Assembly: GCA_014155875.1 (NCBI GenBank)
Contig: JACEFZ010011063.1
Coordinates: 516,001 to 580,000 of the forward strand
Direction: 5' to 3'
Origin: Cepaea nemoralis
Lineage: Eukaryota > Mollusca > Gastropoda > Stylommatophora > Helicidae
Length of the DNA stretch: 64,000 nucleotides
Below are positions 34,580 through 45,085 of the stretch, piece after piece. The position numbers and the translations under genes are program-made. How positions within the stretch are numbered: position 1 is the stretch's first letter; every line of letters begins with the position of its first letter. The notes beneath the pieces are model-generated. The model was not told where the DNA came from. It saw only the letters and a program-made list of their open reading frames with translations, and did no database searches.

Positions 34580-36669
34580 TGTCACAAAATGAAACCGTGT
34601 GTTTATCCGGTTGATTATTACGGAGGATTTTCTGATTACGCGGACGATCAGCCAGCGACATCTATTTTTACTAACTGGAAAAACACAGCGGATGTCAAAA
34701 TCTCAGGACAATATTTGTAGCTGCACGTGTAAATCTCTAACGGATTTTGAAACATTTGGTGGTGATGGAGACAGCGCCGTGACAGTTTGTCAACATTTGA
34801 ATACAAATGGAAGCAGTGGGGTCAGCCCATATACAAAATTGGTGGTGAGTGAGGAGGAAGTGAGTGCGCTGAATCATATATCACCTTGACAAGTCATAAA
34901 ACATATCAGAGGGACAACGGAAGTACTTAGCACGGAAGTGACAGTACATATGTCAATTCTTGGTTTCCGGAGCACCGAGAAGATTGACGGGGTTATTTGC
35001 AACTGTTGTTGGGGGTATACAGAAACTTGCTGGCTTGTTTTGAGAATCTAAACTATTGATGACAACTTTGACTGGACTAAAGCCAGGAAAATAGTTCTTG
35101 ACTGGGGTAGTTTGCCATATAAACTCGAGTTGAGATCAACTAGGGTGGACTTGAATAATGCTCTAGACAGAGTGCAGGGCACTGCAGTGCCAGTGGAAAT
35201 AATATCTACCGTGTGTTAATTAGTGACTTAATTTTACACGTGCCTATATGGCAGATGTAGATATGATTTATAGGACTGCAGTAGTGCCATTTAAGGTATA
35301 ACTTATTATAATATATTCGTTATAATTACTTTAGGCAGTAGCCTTGTTAAACTATAGTGTGATGATTAGCACTGTTAGTGGAAACTAGCTAGAGTAGGTA
35401 AGTGATACTTGGCTCGGTTAGCTAGAATAGATTAGTGAAGTGTAGATAAGCTTTACTAGTTGAGAATTGAGGGATAATAGGGATCTTTCCGTAGGTGTCC
35501 CTGGTGGGCGGGGTTCCGCATTCTGTTTGTTGATATTTTTTCCTTGTCATAGCCTGATTCGACTCTAGGTGGGTAGCTAATCTGCTCTGTGACTAAGTCT
35601 AGTTAGCTAAAGATCATTAAGCAAGGTGATAGGCTTACACTCAGCCGAAAGGATCAGTGACTAGTACTATCACCAGATGTGTTGTTTCTATCTTAGGTTC
35701 CCTACCAGATCCAAGGAAACTCTACAAGTTTTGGGAAAGAATTAAAAAACCCATTCTGAAGAACACCAGTTCAACAATCAATAAAGTTGCATACAGAAAC
35801 GTAACTTACGCTAGAAGGAAGTTGATTCACCAAACATAGTGATGATTACAGATGCACCATACAGCATCAGACAGTAGTAACTAAATGAGAACAGTCTAAT
35901 AGTTACCTAGTGTTATATAATCTCGTGTAATAGAACCCATGACATTATATGTGAGGCTGGATAGACACGAGTGAGGATCAATCCAGTACAGTAACAATTA
36001 ACATTAGTAAGTAGCCCTTATGAACTGAGTGGTTCGATGTGCAGCGAGGATGATCTGTCGACTAACTAACTAACTAACTAACTGCGTACACACTGCAAAA
36101 GACTTGTGCAGTTTGTTTAGGAACATTAGGAACGGACATTGTGTAGAGTGCAACCGGTCCCTGATTAACTCTTAATACCACCGGTGTCTATTTCGGATGT
36201 TCATGAAATTGGATTACCAGAGGTCTACAGAGGCAAAGCAGTATCCGGCAAGATGGTTTCGGCAACGGGTGAGACGTACTTGTTCTGACGTAACGTGCTG
36301 TGGTCTATCTTTGCTGTGATCAGCTGACTGAGTTGATGTCTGAGAGACAGAGTCTACACACTTTATAGAACACGTCACACATTTTCTTCACATACACGTC
36401 TCATATACGTTACATTTTTATTTTAATAAATTACTCTTTATTAATTTCTAGAAGCAAGAGTTGTTGAGTATGTTGCGTTGGGGAAGTATGAGAAGGGGGC
36501 ATAGTACGACAGTGTGAGAGTGATAGGAAAAGGTGTCCATAGGCTGATGGAGTGTGTTGGACGGAAGCTGGTGGATTCTCCAGAATATTGAGGGGAAAAA
36601 AAATAATATTATAATGTGGGTGTCGGATCTCCTCACTCCAGGGACGACACTTTAAAGGAGGACACGACA
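34580..36669 (+). mobile_element. Solo LTR 1 inside the RTE-like LINE
   Basis: It begins TGTCACAAAATG, ends GGAGGACACGACA, and is flanked by AGAAG at 34575-34579 and 36670-36674, a 5-bp target duplication. Parts resemble the LTRs of the Gypsy element at 47946-56334 read on its coding strand (GGGTCAGCCCATATACA near 34820; CTCCAGGGACGACACTTTAA near 36640), but it is about 430 bp longer. Internal tandem CTAA repeats lie near 36065. No internal retroviral-type genes remain, so it is a solo LTR formed by recombination. Confidence 0.85.
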
Positions 36670-36674
36670 AGAAG

Positions 36675-37742
36675 TAAACAAGGATATACATCTTTGTTTT
36701 ATTGACTATACAAAGGCTTTTGATAGAGCTAGACATGTCAACATGGTGGATATGCTTGCAGATCTACAAATTGATGGGAAAGACATTAGACTTATGAAGA
36801 ACATATATTGGAAACAACAAGCTGCAATAAGGATTGATAATGAAGTGGGACAGTATCAGCCAATTAAGAGAGGTGCTAGGCAAGGATGTGTGATGTCTCC
36901 AGATCTTGTTTCCCTATACAGTGAAAATATTTTCAGAAATGTAGAGGATATAAATGGAATCAGCATTGGAGGACGAAACATCAATAACATTAGATATGCA
37001 GATGATACAGTATTAATTGCAGACAATGCGCAGGACCTGCAACAATTAGTAGATGCGGTTGTTGTACACAGTGAGCAGCTGGGGTTAGAATTAAATTGTA
37101 AAAAAACTCAGGTTATGGTCGTCACTAGGAAGGAAGATGTGCCACAATGTAATATACAAGTAAATGGAAATATTCTTCAACAAGTGAATCGGTACAATTA
37201 TCTTGGAACAGTCATAACATCTGATGGGAGATGCCTTGAAGAGATTAGAACAAGCCTTTAGCAAGATGAAAAACATTCTGACCAATAAAAAGATGTCAAT
37301 TGAAACGAGAAAAAGAGTGTTGAGGGGACACATAGAGCCTGTTCTTTTGTATGGATGTGAAACTTGGACAATGGGCAGTCAAGCTGAAAAACATCTGATG
37401 GCTGCAGAAATGTGGTTTCTGAGCAAAATGCAAAGAATACCATGGACAGACAGAAAAACCAATGACCAAGTACTACAGGAGACAAATGAACATCGTAAAC
37501 TGATTAGAGAAATTAGACGTAGACAGTCAAAAAATTTTGGACATGTTATGAGAAGAAATGGATTGGAGAACATGGTGACAATTGGCAAGATCGAAGGAAA
37601 CAGACCAAGAGGCAGACCGAGATGAAAATACCTGGATGGCTTGGCGACATGGCATGGACGAGACGGGAACACTGAGCTGATCCACGACACTGGTGATCGA
37701 GTGAAATGGCGAGTCATGACCGCCCACGCTTTCCGGCATGGC
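36675..37742 (+). pseudogene. RTE/BovB-like LINE ORF2, middle and C-terminal part
   Basis: It continues the frame of 34255-34579: VNKDIHLCFIDYTKAFDRA, then GARQGCVMSPDLVSLYSENI and the catalytic NNIRYADDTVLIAD (near 36995). GLELNCKKTQVMVV and YNYLGTVITSDGR follow. A frameshift near 37240 leads to the C-terminal part (37224-37625) with VLRGHIEPVLLYGCETWTMG, MQRIPWTDRKTNDQVLQE and VTIGKIEGNRPRGRPR. A stop at 37623 and further degraded tail reach the LINE 3' end at 37742, where a second LTR is inserted. RT catalytic residues are intact in this copy. Confidence 0.83.
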
Positions 37743-39326
37743 TGTCACGGGATACTGCGAGTTTAGTGATTCCTCGATAACTTACATATAAAATTAATTG
37801 CAATATATGAGAATGGGAAAATTATTGACAGTTAGTCAGAATAACAATGGAGTACTTCAGTCTTTTAGAACATTTATAGTAGATCTAGACAGTGTTAGAC
37901 AGTGGTGATGTGTTTTTCAGTGATGGATTTTACTAACTAAGTGAAGGTTATTGACCGACTGGTATAGACGACAGATACCGTTGTTATAAGGGGTCATTGA
38001 CTGCCGATCCTATCGGACAAACAACACGGAGACGGGAGGTTGAGGAAAACACGAAGACGTGGATCAAAGCGTTAAAACTGATTGATGTACGTGAGTTTGG
38101 GAAAGCGGGGAGTAGCGGATAAAAACGGGACGGAACGGCAACGAACGAATACGTGACTTCACAAACCTTTGATGGGGGAATCACGGTAAATGTGATTGTT
38201 GATCAAACGAAACGGAGAATTGGAAACTGAGTATAAATAGTTACAAACTTGTTTTTGTGGGGAGTGTGCTACCAAACTGGACGGAGAAGGGATCTATGCG
38301 TTCTTAATTAGGAAAGAAATATAGGTCCCTTATTGTTTAAAGGCGATGGGACATTGGTGCTTATGTGCTGGTGTATTTCGATTCATGGACTAACATAGAT
38401 TATATAAGGTAATCTAGCTTTAGCTTAATAGTCTAGCATAGGGAACTAGGGGTCTGTGCTTTGCTGTTAATATTTCCTTCTTTTAGCTAATCATGTAGAC
38501 TTTAGTGAACTCATCTGTCTTATGTCAGAGTATCTTTCGGAAGCGTCTAAGTACGGCTGGAAACATGCTCACACATAAGAATTAGTCTGAAGCAGATTAA
38601 TATCACATGGTTAAATATATCACCCACAGGTTCCACGAAAACTCCTGACAGGTTCAGAGAAGATTAAAGAAATTAACTTCACTTGTGCGGAGATAAAGTA
38701 CCTCACTAGAACCACTAAGAACATAGACATGTTCTAATCGTGAGAAGAGATACCCAATAGCCCATAAAGGAACTCTGTATAAATAAAAGAATATCCAAGA
38801 AAAGAAAGTACATGGAAAAGACGTTAAACTGCTGAAGGCAGAGCGACATAAAACTGCATACATTTGCACTGTGGACTAATATAAAACTTTACTAACTGGA
38901 GACAGTGTGTAGAACATTTATAGTAGATCTAGACAGTGTTAGACAGTGGTGATGTGTTTTTCAGTGATGGATTTTACTAACTTCTAAAAAGGGAAATCTG
39001 TTAAAGTAAGAGACTTACCTTAATCACATTTTTTATGGTGATCAGACGGTGAAAATCTTTTTCAATATTGGAATACGTCCAGACTCAAGCGGAGCGGGGC
39101 ATCCAGAGTGAGAGCTGTCCATATATGTGTGATATCTTGTTGCATGGCCGTATGCAGATGAGAGATGTGATACGGAGCATAGACATTCAGAGTCCTATCT
39201 CGCACTCACAATAGAAGACACTACAAATTGCATATACACATTCAATCCATACAACTGACATAGTTTTCCGCATTAAATATTTTATTAATTGTTGGAGGAA
39301 ACTGTTGTCTGGGTATGTTATGAAGG

Positions 39327-39398
<72 letters not shown>

Positions 39399-39513
39399 TG
39401 AGTAGAAGACAGAATGGAGGAGTGTAGACAAAAGTCTGTCAATAATTCCCAAGTATAAGGATCTTAAAGGTGTGCTTGTTGATTCCACTGTCCTCCAGGG
39501 ACGACAAGCGACA
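37743..39513 (+). mobile_element. Solo LTR 2 at the LINE 3' end
   Basis: It starts TGTCACGGGATACTGCG, ends CTCCAGGGACGACAAGCGACA, and is flanked by ATGGC at 37738-37742 and 39514-39518 (5-bp TSD). After removal, the LINE 3' end GGCATGGCACATGATTGATT becomes continuous, matching the 3' end of the small RTE copy at 6222. The LTR contains an (AG)n run (39331-39394) and an internal 73-bp direct duplication (37866-37938 and 38910-38982). Confidence 0.8.
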
Positions 39514-39540
39514 ATGGCACATGATTGATTGATTGAGTTT
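39514..39540 (+). mobile_element. 3' tail of the RTE-like LINE
   Basis: ATGGCACATGATTGATTGATTGAG is the terminal simple-repeat tail displaced from 37742 by solo LTR 2. Confidence 0.7.
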
Positions 39541-40084
39541 ACCATTGCTATCTGAACCACCGGCGCTCCTACCATCACAATTAAGGCAAGACGTACTTCT
39601 CCGGCATTGTCTGCTGCTCATCTCGAATCATCGACTCCTTATATCGGGGACTTGTATAAATGTGATCACTTAACCTAACTCACAGAGGCTGGCATTTGTT
39701 ATGGTAGAAACAACATACATAACAATAGGTACTTAGCAGAGGGGACACAAATAAGAGATAAGATAGTTTATAAAATATTCTTCTTCATCACGGTGATGTG
39801 AGGTAGAGCACACCTCTGACTGCGTTCGTCCCAAAGAGGAGAAAAAGAGTAAAACCAGAGAAAACCTCTCACTTCCCCCAACGCATATAAATAGGGAAAG
39901 TAATAAAGAAGAAGATTTCAGGGGACTGAATTATTATTTATTTTCAATCCCAGACAATGCATTGAATGCGCTGAATTAGGCTGTGGTATCAATAGTAAAT
40001 GTACAGATTAAATTTACAGACTAAACAAACTGTCATTTACTGCCAATATAGTACCTTTCGGTGTATGGCAGAGGGGTCTTTGAG
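39541..40084. other. Unassigned spacer
   Basis: AT-rich non-coding DNA with short homopurine words. No gene or repeat was recognised. Confidence 0.4.
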
Positions 40085-40215
40085 CCTGAGGAATAAAGGC
40101 CGCCTGGCTAGTGCAGTCGCCGCGAACTGTGCAGGTTAGGAGTTTCTTTTTGCCCCCGACAGAAAAAAAATCCGACACCTTACCGAGGGATCGAACCCGG
40201 GCCTCCCGAATGACT
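40085..40215 (-). mobile_element. SINE-like fragment with tRNA B box
   Basis: On the minus strand GGGCCCGGGTTCGATCCCTC, or nearly so, gives a perfect B-box core GGTTCGATCC (about 40191-40200). It is followed by a T-run and a body (TGTCGGGGGCAAAAAGAAAC, CGACTGCACTAGCCAGGCGG) that recurs at 30862-30950. The A-box half of the tRNA is missing, so it is truncated. Confidence 0.6.
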
Positions 40216-40658
40216 AAACAAACAAATCATGAATATCACAACATTTATCTATTTATCAAATTCTGCAGCTTCAGTGGCAACTGATGTCCATACAAACATT
40301 GAAGTTCAGTATCAGATACAACAGACAACTGGGGTCTAATATCAAACAACAGCAATGGATAGTTCCCTGCCAATCACCAGTCCTCTGCCCCCTAGGCAAA
40401 GTCTATAGGGTACACCAAGTACAATAAATGCTCAAATATCTAAGCTGAGTAGAGTGTAACATTTAACAAAAGCGAGACACCTTAACACAAGATGTTACAC
40501 TTCCACAACAAGAACTTTGACATTGACAACATGAATACAACGGAATAATTGTAACACCTACAAAAATATAAGTGGCAACACTAATAGGAATAAGTTGCGA
40601 CTCTAACGGAAACCCAGGAGAGCGCTGACATGACAGTCATATGCCACTCGAATCTCAT
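40216..40658. other. Unassigned spacer
   Basis: No gene or repeat that I can name. Confidence 0.35.
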
Positions 40659-41343
40659 CTAATACATAGACTGCCTACAGATCAGCTCTACAAAACAGGC
40701 CAAGCTCAGGATGTTGGCTTCGTGATCCAGGTTATCCGTCAATACACACGGCACTGACATGTTCTTTGTTCTGGCTGTGTTTTCCGGTTGTTGCCAGGAG
40801 TTTTCCGCTTTAACAGGCCAAAACTGACGAGTCGGTACGGTACTGTTACAGATATAACAACAGATATCTTCTTCTTCGTTCATCCGGAGTTTTTTTTCGG
40901 ATGTGATTGCGTTGTGCCTGTTTACAGCAGAGCTGCATTCTTGCGCCGTTAGGCCGACACATCCGACTTCTGCGGGCATTTGTTGACCGGGTTAACCTTC
41001 CCGGGGGTTTCTTAGGACATTTGACTCTCACTGTTGTGGTGTTATCCCCCATCCCAGCTGGTCCATATAGAACAGCCAAAGATCCTGGTCAGCCCTCAAG
41101 GGAAGGCAGGGGCAGACCGTGGGCATTCCCCGCCATCCAAGGAGGCTTCCATATTTGCAGAGCCGATACATAGCGCTCTGGTACTGGGCTCACCCAAGGA
41201 ATCGTCACGTCCTGCACATGGCTGCTTAGCCTCACTTCCGTATATTGGGCCTTCCGTTCACCATAGGCTGTTCTTCCGGAAACCAGAAGTATGCAGTCTG
41301 CAGATGACATCCACACAGTGAGCTTTCGATTCGGACTTTCCAT
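40659..41343 (-). other. Unrecognised minus-strand open frames near LINE 3' side
   Basis: Two overlapping minus-strand frames (41343-41089 continuing to about 40846, and 40979-40659) have non-random-looking composition. The first ends in an Arg/Lys-rich tail; the second contains CCYICNSTVPTRQ. A 44-bp piece (40824-40867) is identical to 44978-45021 at the broken 5' end of the LINE. They may be remains of a LINE ORF1, but I cannot recognise the family. Confidence 0.35.
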
Positions 41344-41705
41344 GTAATGGATTTGCTATCCAAGCAATATTCCATTTCGTGCCACTAGGACACTTTTCCA
41401 CCTTTTATGAAGCCCACACAGTGGGCTTTTGATTCAGACTTTCCACGTAATGGATTTGCTATCCAAGCAATATTCCATTTCATGCCACTAGGACACTTTT
41501 CCACCTTTTATGAAGCCCACACAATGGGCTTTTGATTCAGACTTTCCACGTAATGGATTTGCTATCCAAGCAATATTCCATTTCGTGCCACTAGAACACT
41601 TTTCCACCTTTTATGAAGCCCACACAGCAAGCTTTCGATTTGGACTTTCCACATAATGGATTTGCTATCCAAGCAATATTCCATTTCATGCCTCTGGGTC
41701 TTCAT
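41311..41705 (-). repeat. ~104-bp tandem repeat, 4 units, LINE 3' UTR side
   Basis: Units contain CACGTAATGGATTTGCTATC and CAAGCAATATTCCATTTC, with a period of about 103-104 bp. They lie directly after the stop of the RNase H frame on the minus strand, so they may be the LINE 3' untranslated region. Confidence 0.8.
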
Positions 41706-41711
41706 GCACCT

Positions 41712-42866
41712 TTAAATGTCAACCTGTATGTAGTTAAAGTAAGCTGCGGTCAACTTTAGCTTGTTGATATCCCCATAGAGCTTGTCCTCAAATGAAGCAG
41801 GTGTGGGCCAACATATCTTTCTCTGTTCTGCATACGTTGGGCAATCCTGCAGCAAATGTTTTGCTGTCATTTTACCAGTTCTACAATTACATTCATCGGT
41901 ATCTCCTATCTTTAGTTTATTGAACAAGTGGTATTTCAGCCTGTTATGTCCTGTGCGGAGTCTGAAGATTGCTACTTGTTCTCTTCGGTCGAGTTTGTAA
42001 TATGCATCATCCTTCTGATGGCCTGGATGCTCTGATTCCCATTTGGTTCTATAAGTGCTTTTTATCAACCTCTTTGCCTCATTATAGGTTATGTCTATGT
42101 CAGGCTGTGGTAGTCGTCCGCCCTCTTTTGCCAGTCTGTCAGCCTCTTCGTTTCCAGGTATACTGCAATGTGATGGGATCCACTGTATTACAACTTTTTT
42201 GGATTTCTGGCATAGACCATGGAGTGCTGCTCTTAGGTCAGTTAGTTCTGTGCTGTTATTGCTCTTCAGTATTGAGACAGCTGACTTTGCATCTGTGAAG
42301 ATAGCTATTTGCTTCTCTTTAGTTTCCTCCATCAGGAGCATTTCTGCTGCAGTTTTCAGAGCCTCTACCTCCGCTTTGAAGTTACTTGAAAATTTTCCAG
42401 TTGCCATTGAATGTGTTTTTTTCGCTCCATTTTTTAAATTTAGGAGAATTCCTCCTCCTCCATTCTCTATTGAATTTTTGGCTGATCCATCTGTATATGC
42501 ATGGGTCCAATTCCTGCTTGGGTAATGTTCTTTTATGTAGTTTAGGGTTATTTCTCTTCTTTCGGTTTCATGCTGAGTGTTCTTTTTCTCAATACCAGGA
42601 ATGTTTTCTATCATCTCAGGCAGTTGCTGCTGTCTCCAAGCTGGGAACTTGTGTGCATTGTATATGGGCTTGACTGTTGATATGTTAAGTATAGGATGTG
42701 CCCTAATCCTTCGTTTTGCAGTTTCTACAAAGTTGCTACGCTTCAGTTTTCCCTTTCCAAAACCATTAAATCTGTTATACATAGGGTGGTCTGTCAATCT
42801 TCTAAATTTTTCTAGCTTGTTGCTGGGCTCTGCTATCTCTTCTATTCCTGCATTGGTTGTAAACAA
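41712..42866 (-). pseudogene. RNase H and C-terminal domain of I-type LINE ORF2
   Basis: 384 codons. RNase H motifs are in order: HAYTDGSAKNS (first Asp), FKAEVEALKTAAEML (Glu), IFTDAKSAVSIL (second Asp) and WIPSHCSIPGNEEADRLAKEG (His and last Asp). All four catalytic acids appear present. A Cys/His tail follows (CNCRTGKMTAKHLLQDC). The frame overlaps the RT frame by 25 bp in a different phase, so a single indel near 42850 separates two parts of one polyprotein. Confidence 0.85.
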
Positions 42867-45000
42867 GTGATCTTTTCTAGTTCATTAATAGGCGTTGTCT
42901 TCAGGCTTCCAGTTATGATTCGCATTCCTTGGTTTTGGACTCTACTTATTTTGTTAAAGTTTGACTTAGCTGCTGTTGCCCAAGCTGCAATGCCATATTC
43001 CAGTACTGGCCTCACCCGTCCAGTATATAACTTCTTGAGAACTTTCTCATCTGCTCCCCACGTTGTACCAGCAAGCTTTTTCATGATTGCCATTCTCTGC
43101 CTTGCTCTTGTTCGATTTTTCTCAACCTGTGTCTTCCATGTCAGGCGACGATCAAAGGTGACTCCTAGATAGTTTGGATTTTCTTCATGGCGCAATATTT
43201 TTCCATTCAATACCAGCTTAGGTTGCTGAGTTTTCTTTGAGAGGGAGAACACTGTGCATGTTGTTTTCTCCTCACTTATCTTCACTAGCCATGATTTTGA
43301 CCAGTCCTCTAGCGCTAATAAAGCTTGCTGTATTCTGCTGTTAGCTGTACTAATATATTCTTCAGATGTCCATATGGCTAGGTCATCTGCAAAGGAGGAT
43401 GTGTGTACTCTGGCTGGAAAATTTTCTGTGATGTCATTTATATATGCTAGGAATAATGTTGGTGAAAGAACTCCTCCTTGGGGGACACCTTGCTCCAGCA
43501 GCATCATTTTGCTTGTTTGTCCTTGTACTTTTGTCCTGGCAGTTCTGTTCTCAAGGTAGTGGCTGATCCATTTATACATTCTTCCACAAACATGCATGTT
43601 TTGCAGTTTTACTTTCAGTCCTTCCTTCCATACTTTATCAAATGCTTTTTCTAAATCTATCCAGACTGCTAGTGTGTGCTTTTTCTCTTGGAAGGCATCC
43701 TCTATTTCCTGAGCTATATAGGGTATTTGATCTTCAGTGGATCTGTACTTTCTGAATCCTGCTTGGTGTGGTGTTAAGAGTTTGTTTTCTTCCAGATGCC
43801 ATGTTAGCCTGCCATTGATAATGCGTTCCATTAATTTTCCTACACAGCTAAGTAGACTGATAGGTCGATAGCCATTTGGTTCTTCCAGGTCTTTTCCTTT
43901 CTTTGGGACTGGTATTAGTATAGCTTCTTTCCATGCCTGTGGGACTATTCCTCTCTTCCAGCTGTTATTTAGGACTGCTAGTAGTTTCTTCTTTGCCTTG
44001 GTGCCTAGTCCTATAAGCATTTCATTTGTGATTCCATCCTTTCCTGGTGATTTCTTCTTTTTTAGGGTATTCATTGCCTGTTCCATTTCTTCCATTGTTA
44101 GATTTGCCATCATATATTCTGCTGCTGTCTCTGTATTTCTATGATGCATCTGTTTGTCTTTGATTGCTTTCTTCTGTTCAGTTGTAATATCAATGTGGTT
44201 TGCATTTGCATAGTGTTCCATTAGTGCATTTGCAGCCTTTTTTCCTGTAAGCAAGGCATTTCCTTGTTTAATTGTTATTTGTTTGTTTCTAGGTCCTTCA
44301 TTGTTCATGGCTTTCACTAGTTTCCATAGTTTGTTTCCATCCCTGTCAAAATTCAGGTTTTCTGTTTTTTCCCTCCAACAATCTCTTGTTGTTTGATTTA
44401 CTGTTCTTTTATATTTTGCTGAGATGGCTTTGAGAGAGATATTCGCTTCAATTGTTTGTTCTCTCTCTGCTGTCTTCCTGGCATCTTCAACTTTGTCCTC
44501 CAAACTTTGTAGTTCTTCAGTCCAGTATGGTTTGTAATTTTTCCTCGCTCCTCTAGGAATGGACTCAGTGGCTGCCTGTATTATCGCTCTGTTTAGACTT
44601 TCCACCATTTGCTTTATGTTGCCATATCGTGTATTTATGTTTTCACAATATTTGTCTGTTAGTATGGCAAATCTGTCCCAATCTGCTCGTTTGTAATTAC
44701 AGCGGGGCAAGGGCTTTTGCTCCTGTGGAACATACTCAATGTTCATTACAAGCTTTATTGGTCTGTGGTCACTACCTGCTAATTGGTCCAGCACATGGCG
44801 ATCGATTTTGTGGAGGATGTCTCCTGTGCAGAAAGCTAAGTCTGGAGTAGAAGTGGTAAGCCATCTTCTGGAGTAGAAGCTCGGTGTGTCATCCGCTTTG
44901 TTGAGTAGATGGAGATTTGAGTCTATTTCCCAGTCCTCCAATTGATCTCCTCTTTTGACTGACGACTGACGACTCGACTGACGAGTCGGTACGGTACTGT
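42842..45000 (-). pseudogene. Endonuclease C-terminus and reverse transcriptase of I-type LINE ORF2
   Basis: The open frame extends to 45043, but genuine LINE sequence begins about 44950 (EDWEIDSNLHLLNK). The AP-endonuclease end (LAGSDHRPIKLVM) is followed by a linker. The RT domain carries KKKKSPGKDGITNEM, IPVPKKGKDLEEPNGYRPIS, HQAGFRKYRSTEDQ, VWIDLEKAFDKVW, QGVPQGGVLSPTLF and the catalytic SSFADDLAIW (about 43390). The thumb and a VRPVLEYGIAAWA tail follow. Over 700 codons are intact, so it is fairly young, but it is 5'-truncated in the endonuclease. Confidence 0.9.
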
Positions 45001-45085
45001 TACAGATATAACAACAGATATAACAACATATATAATAACTCATATAATAACATATATAACTGCATCATCACGAAGACCAGCAAGG

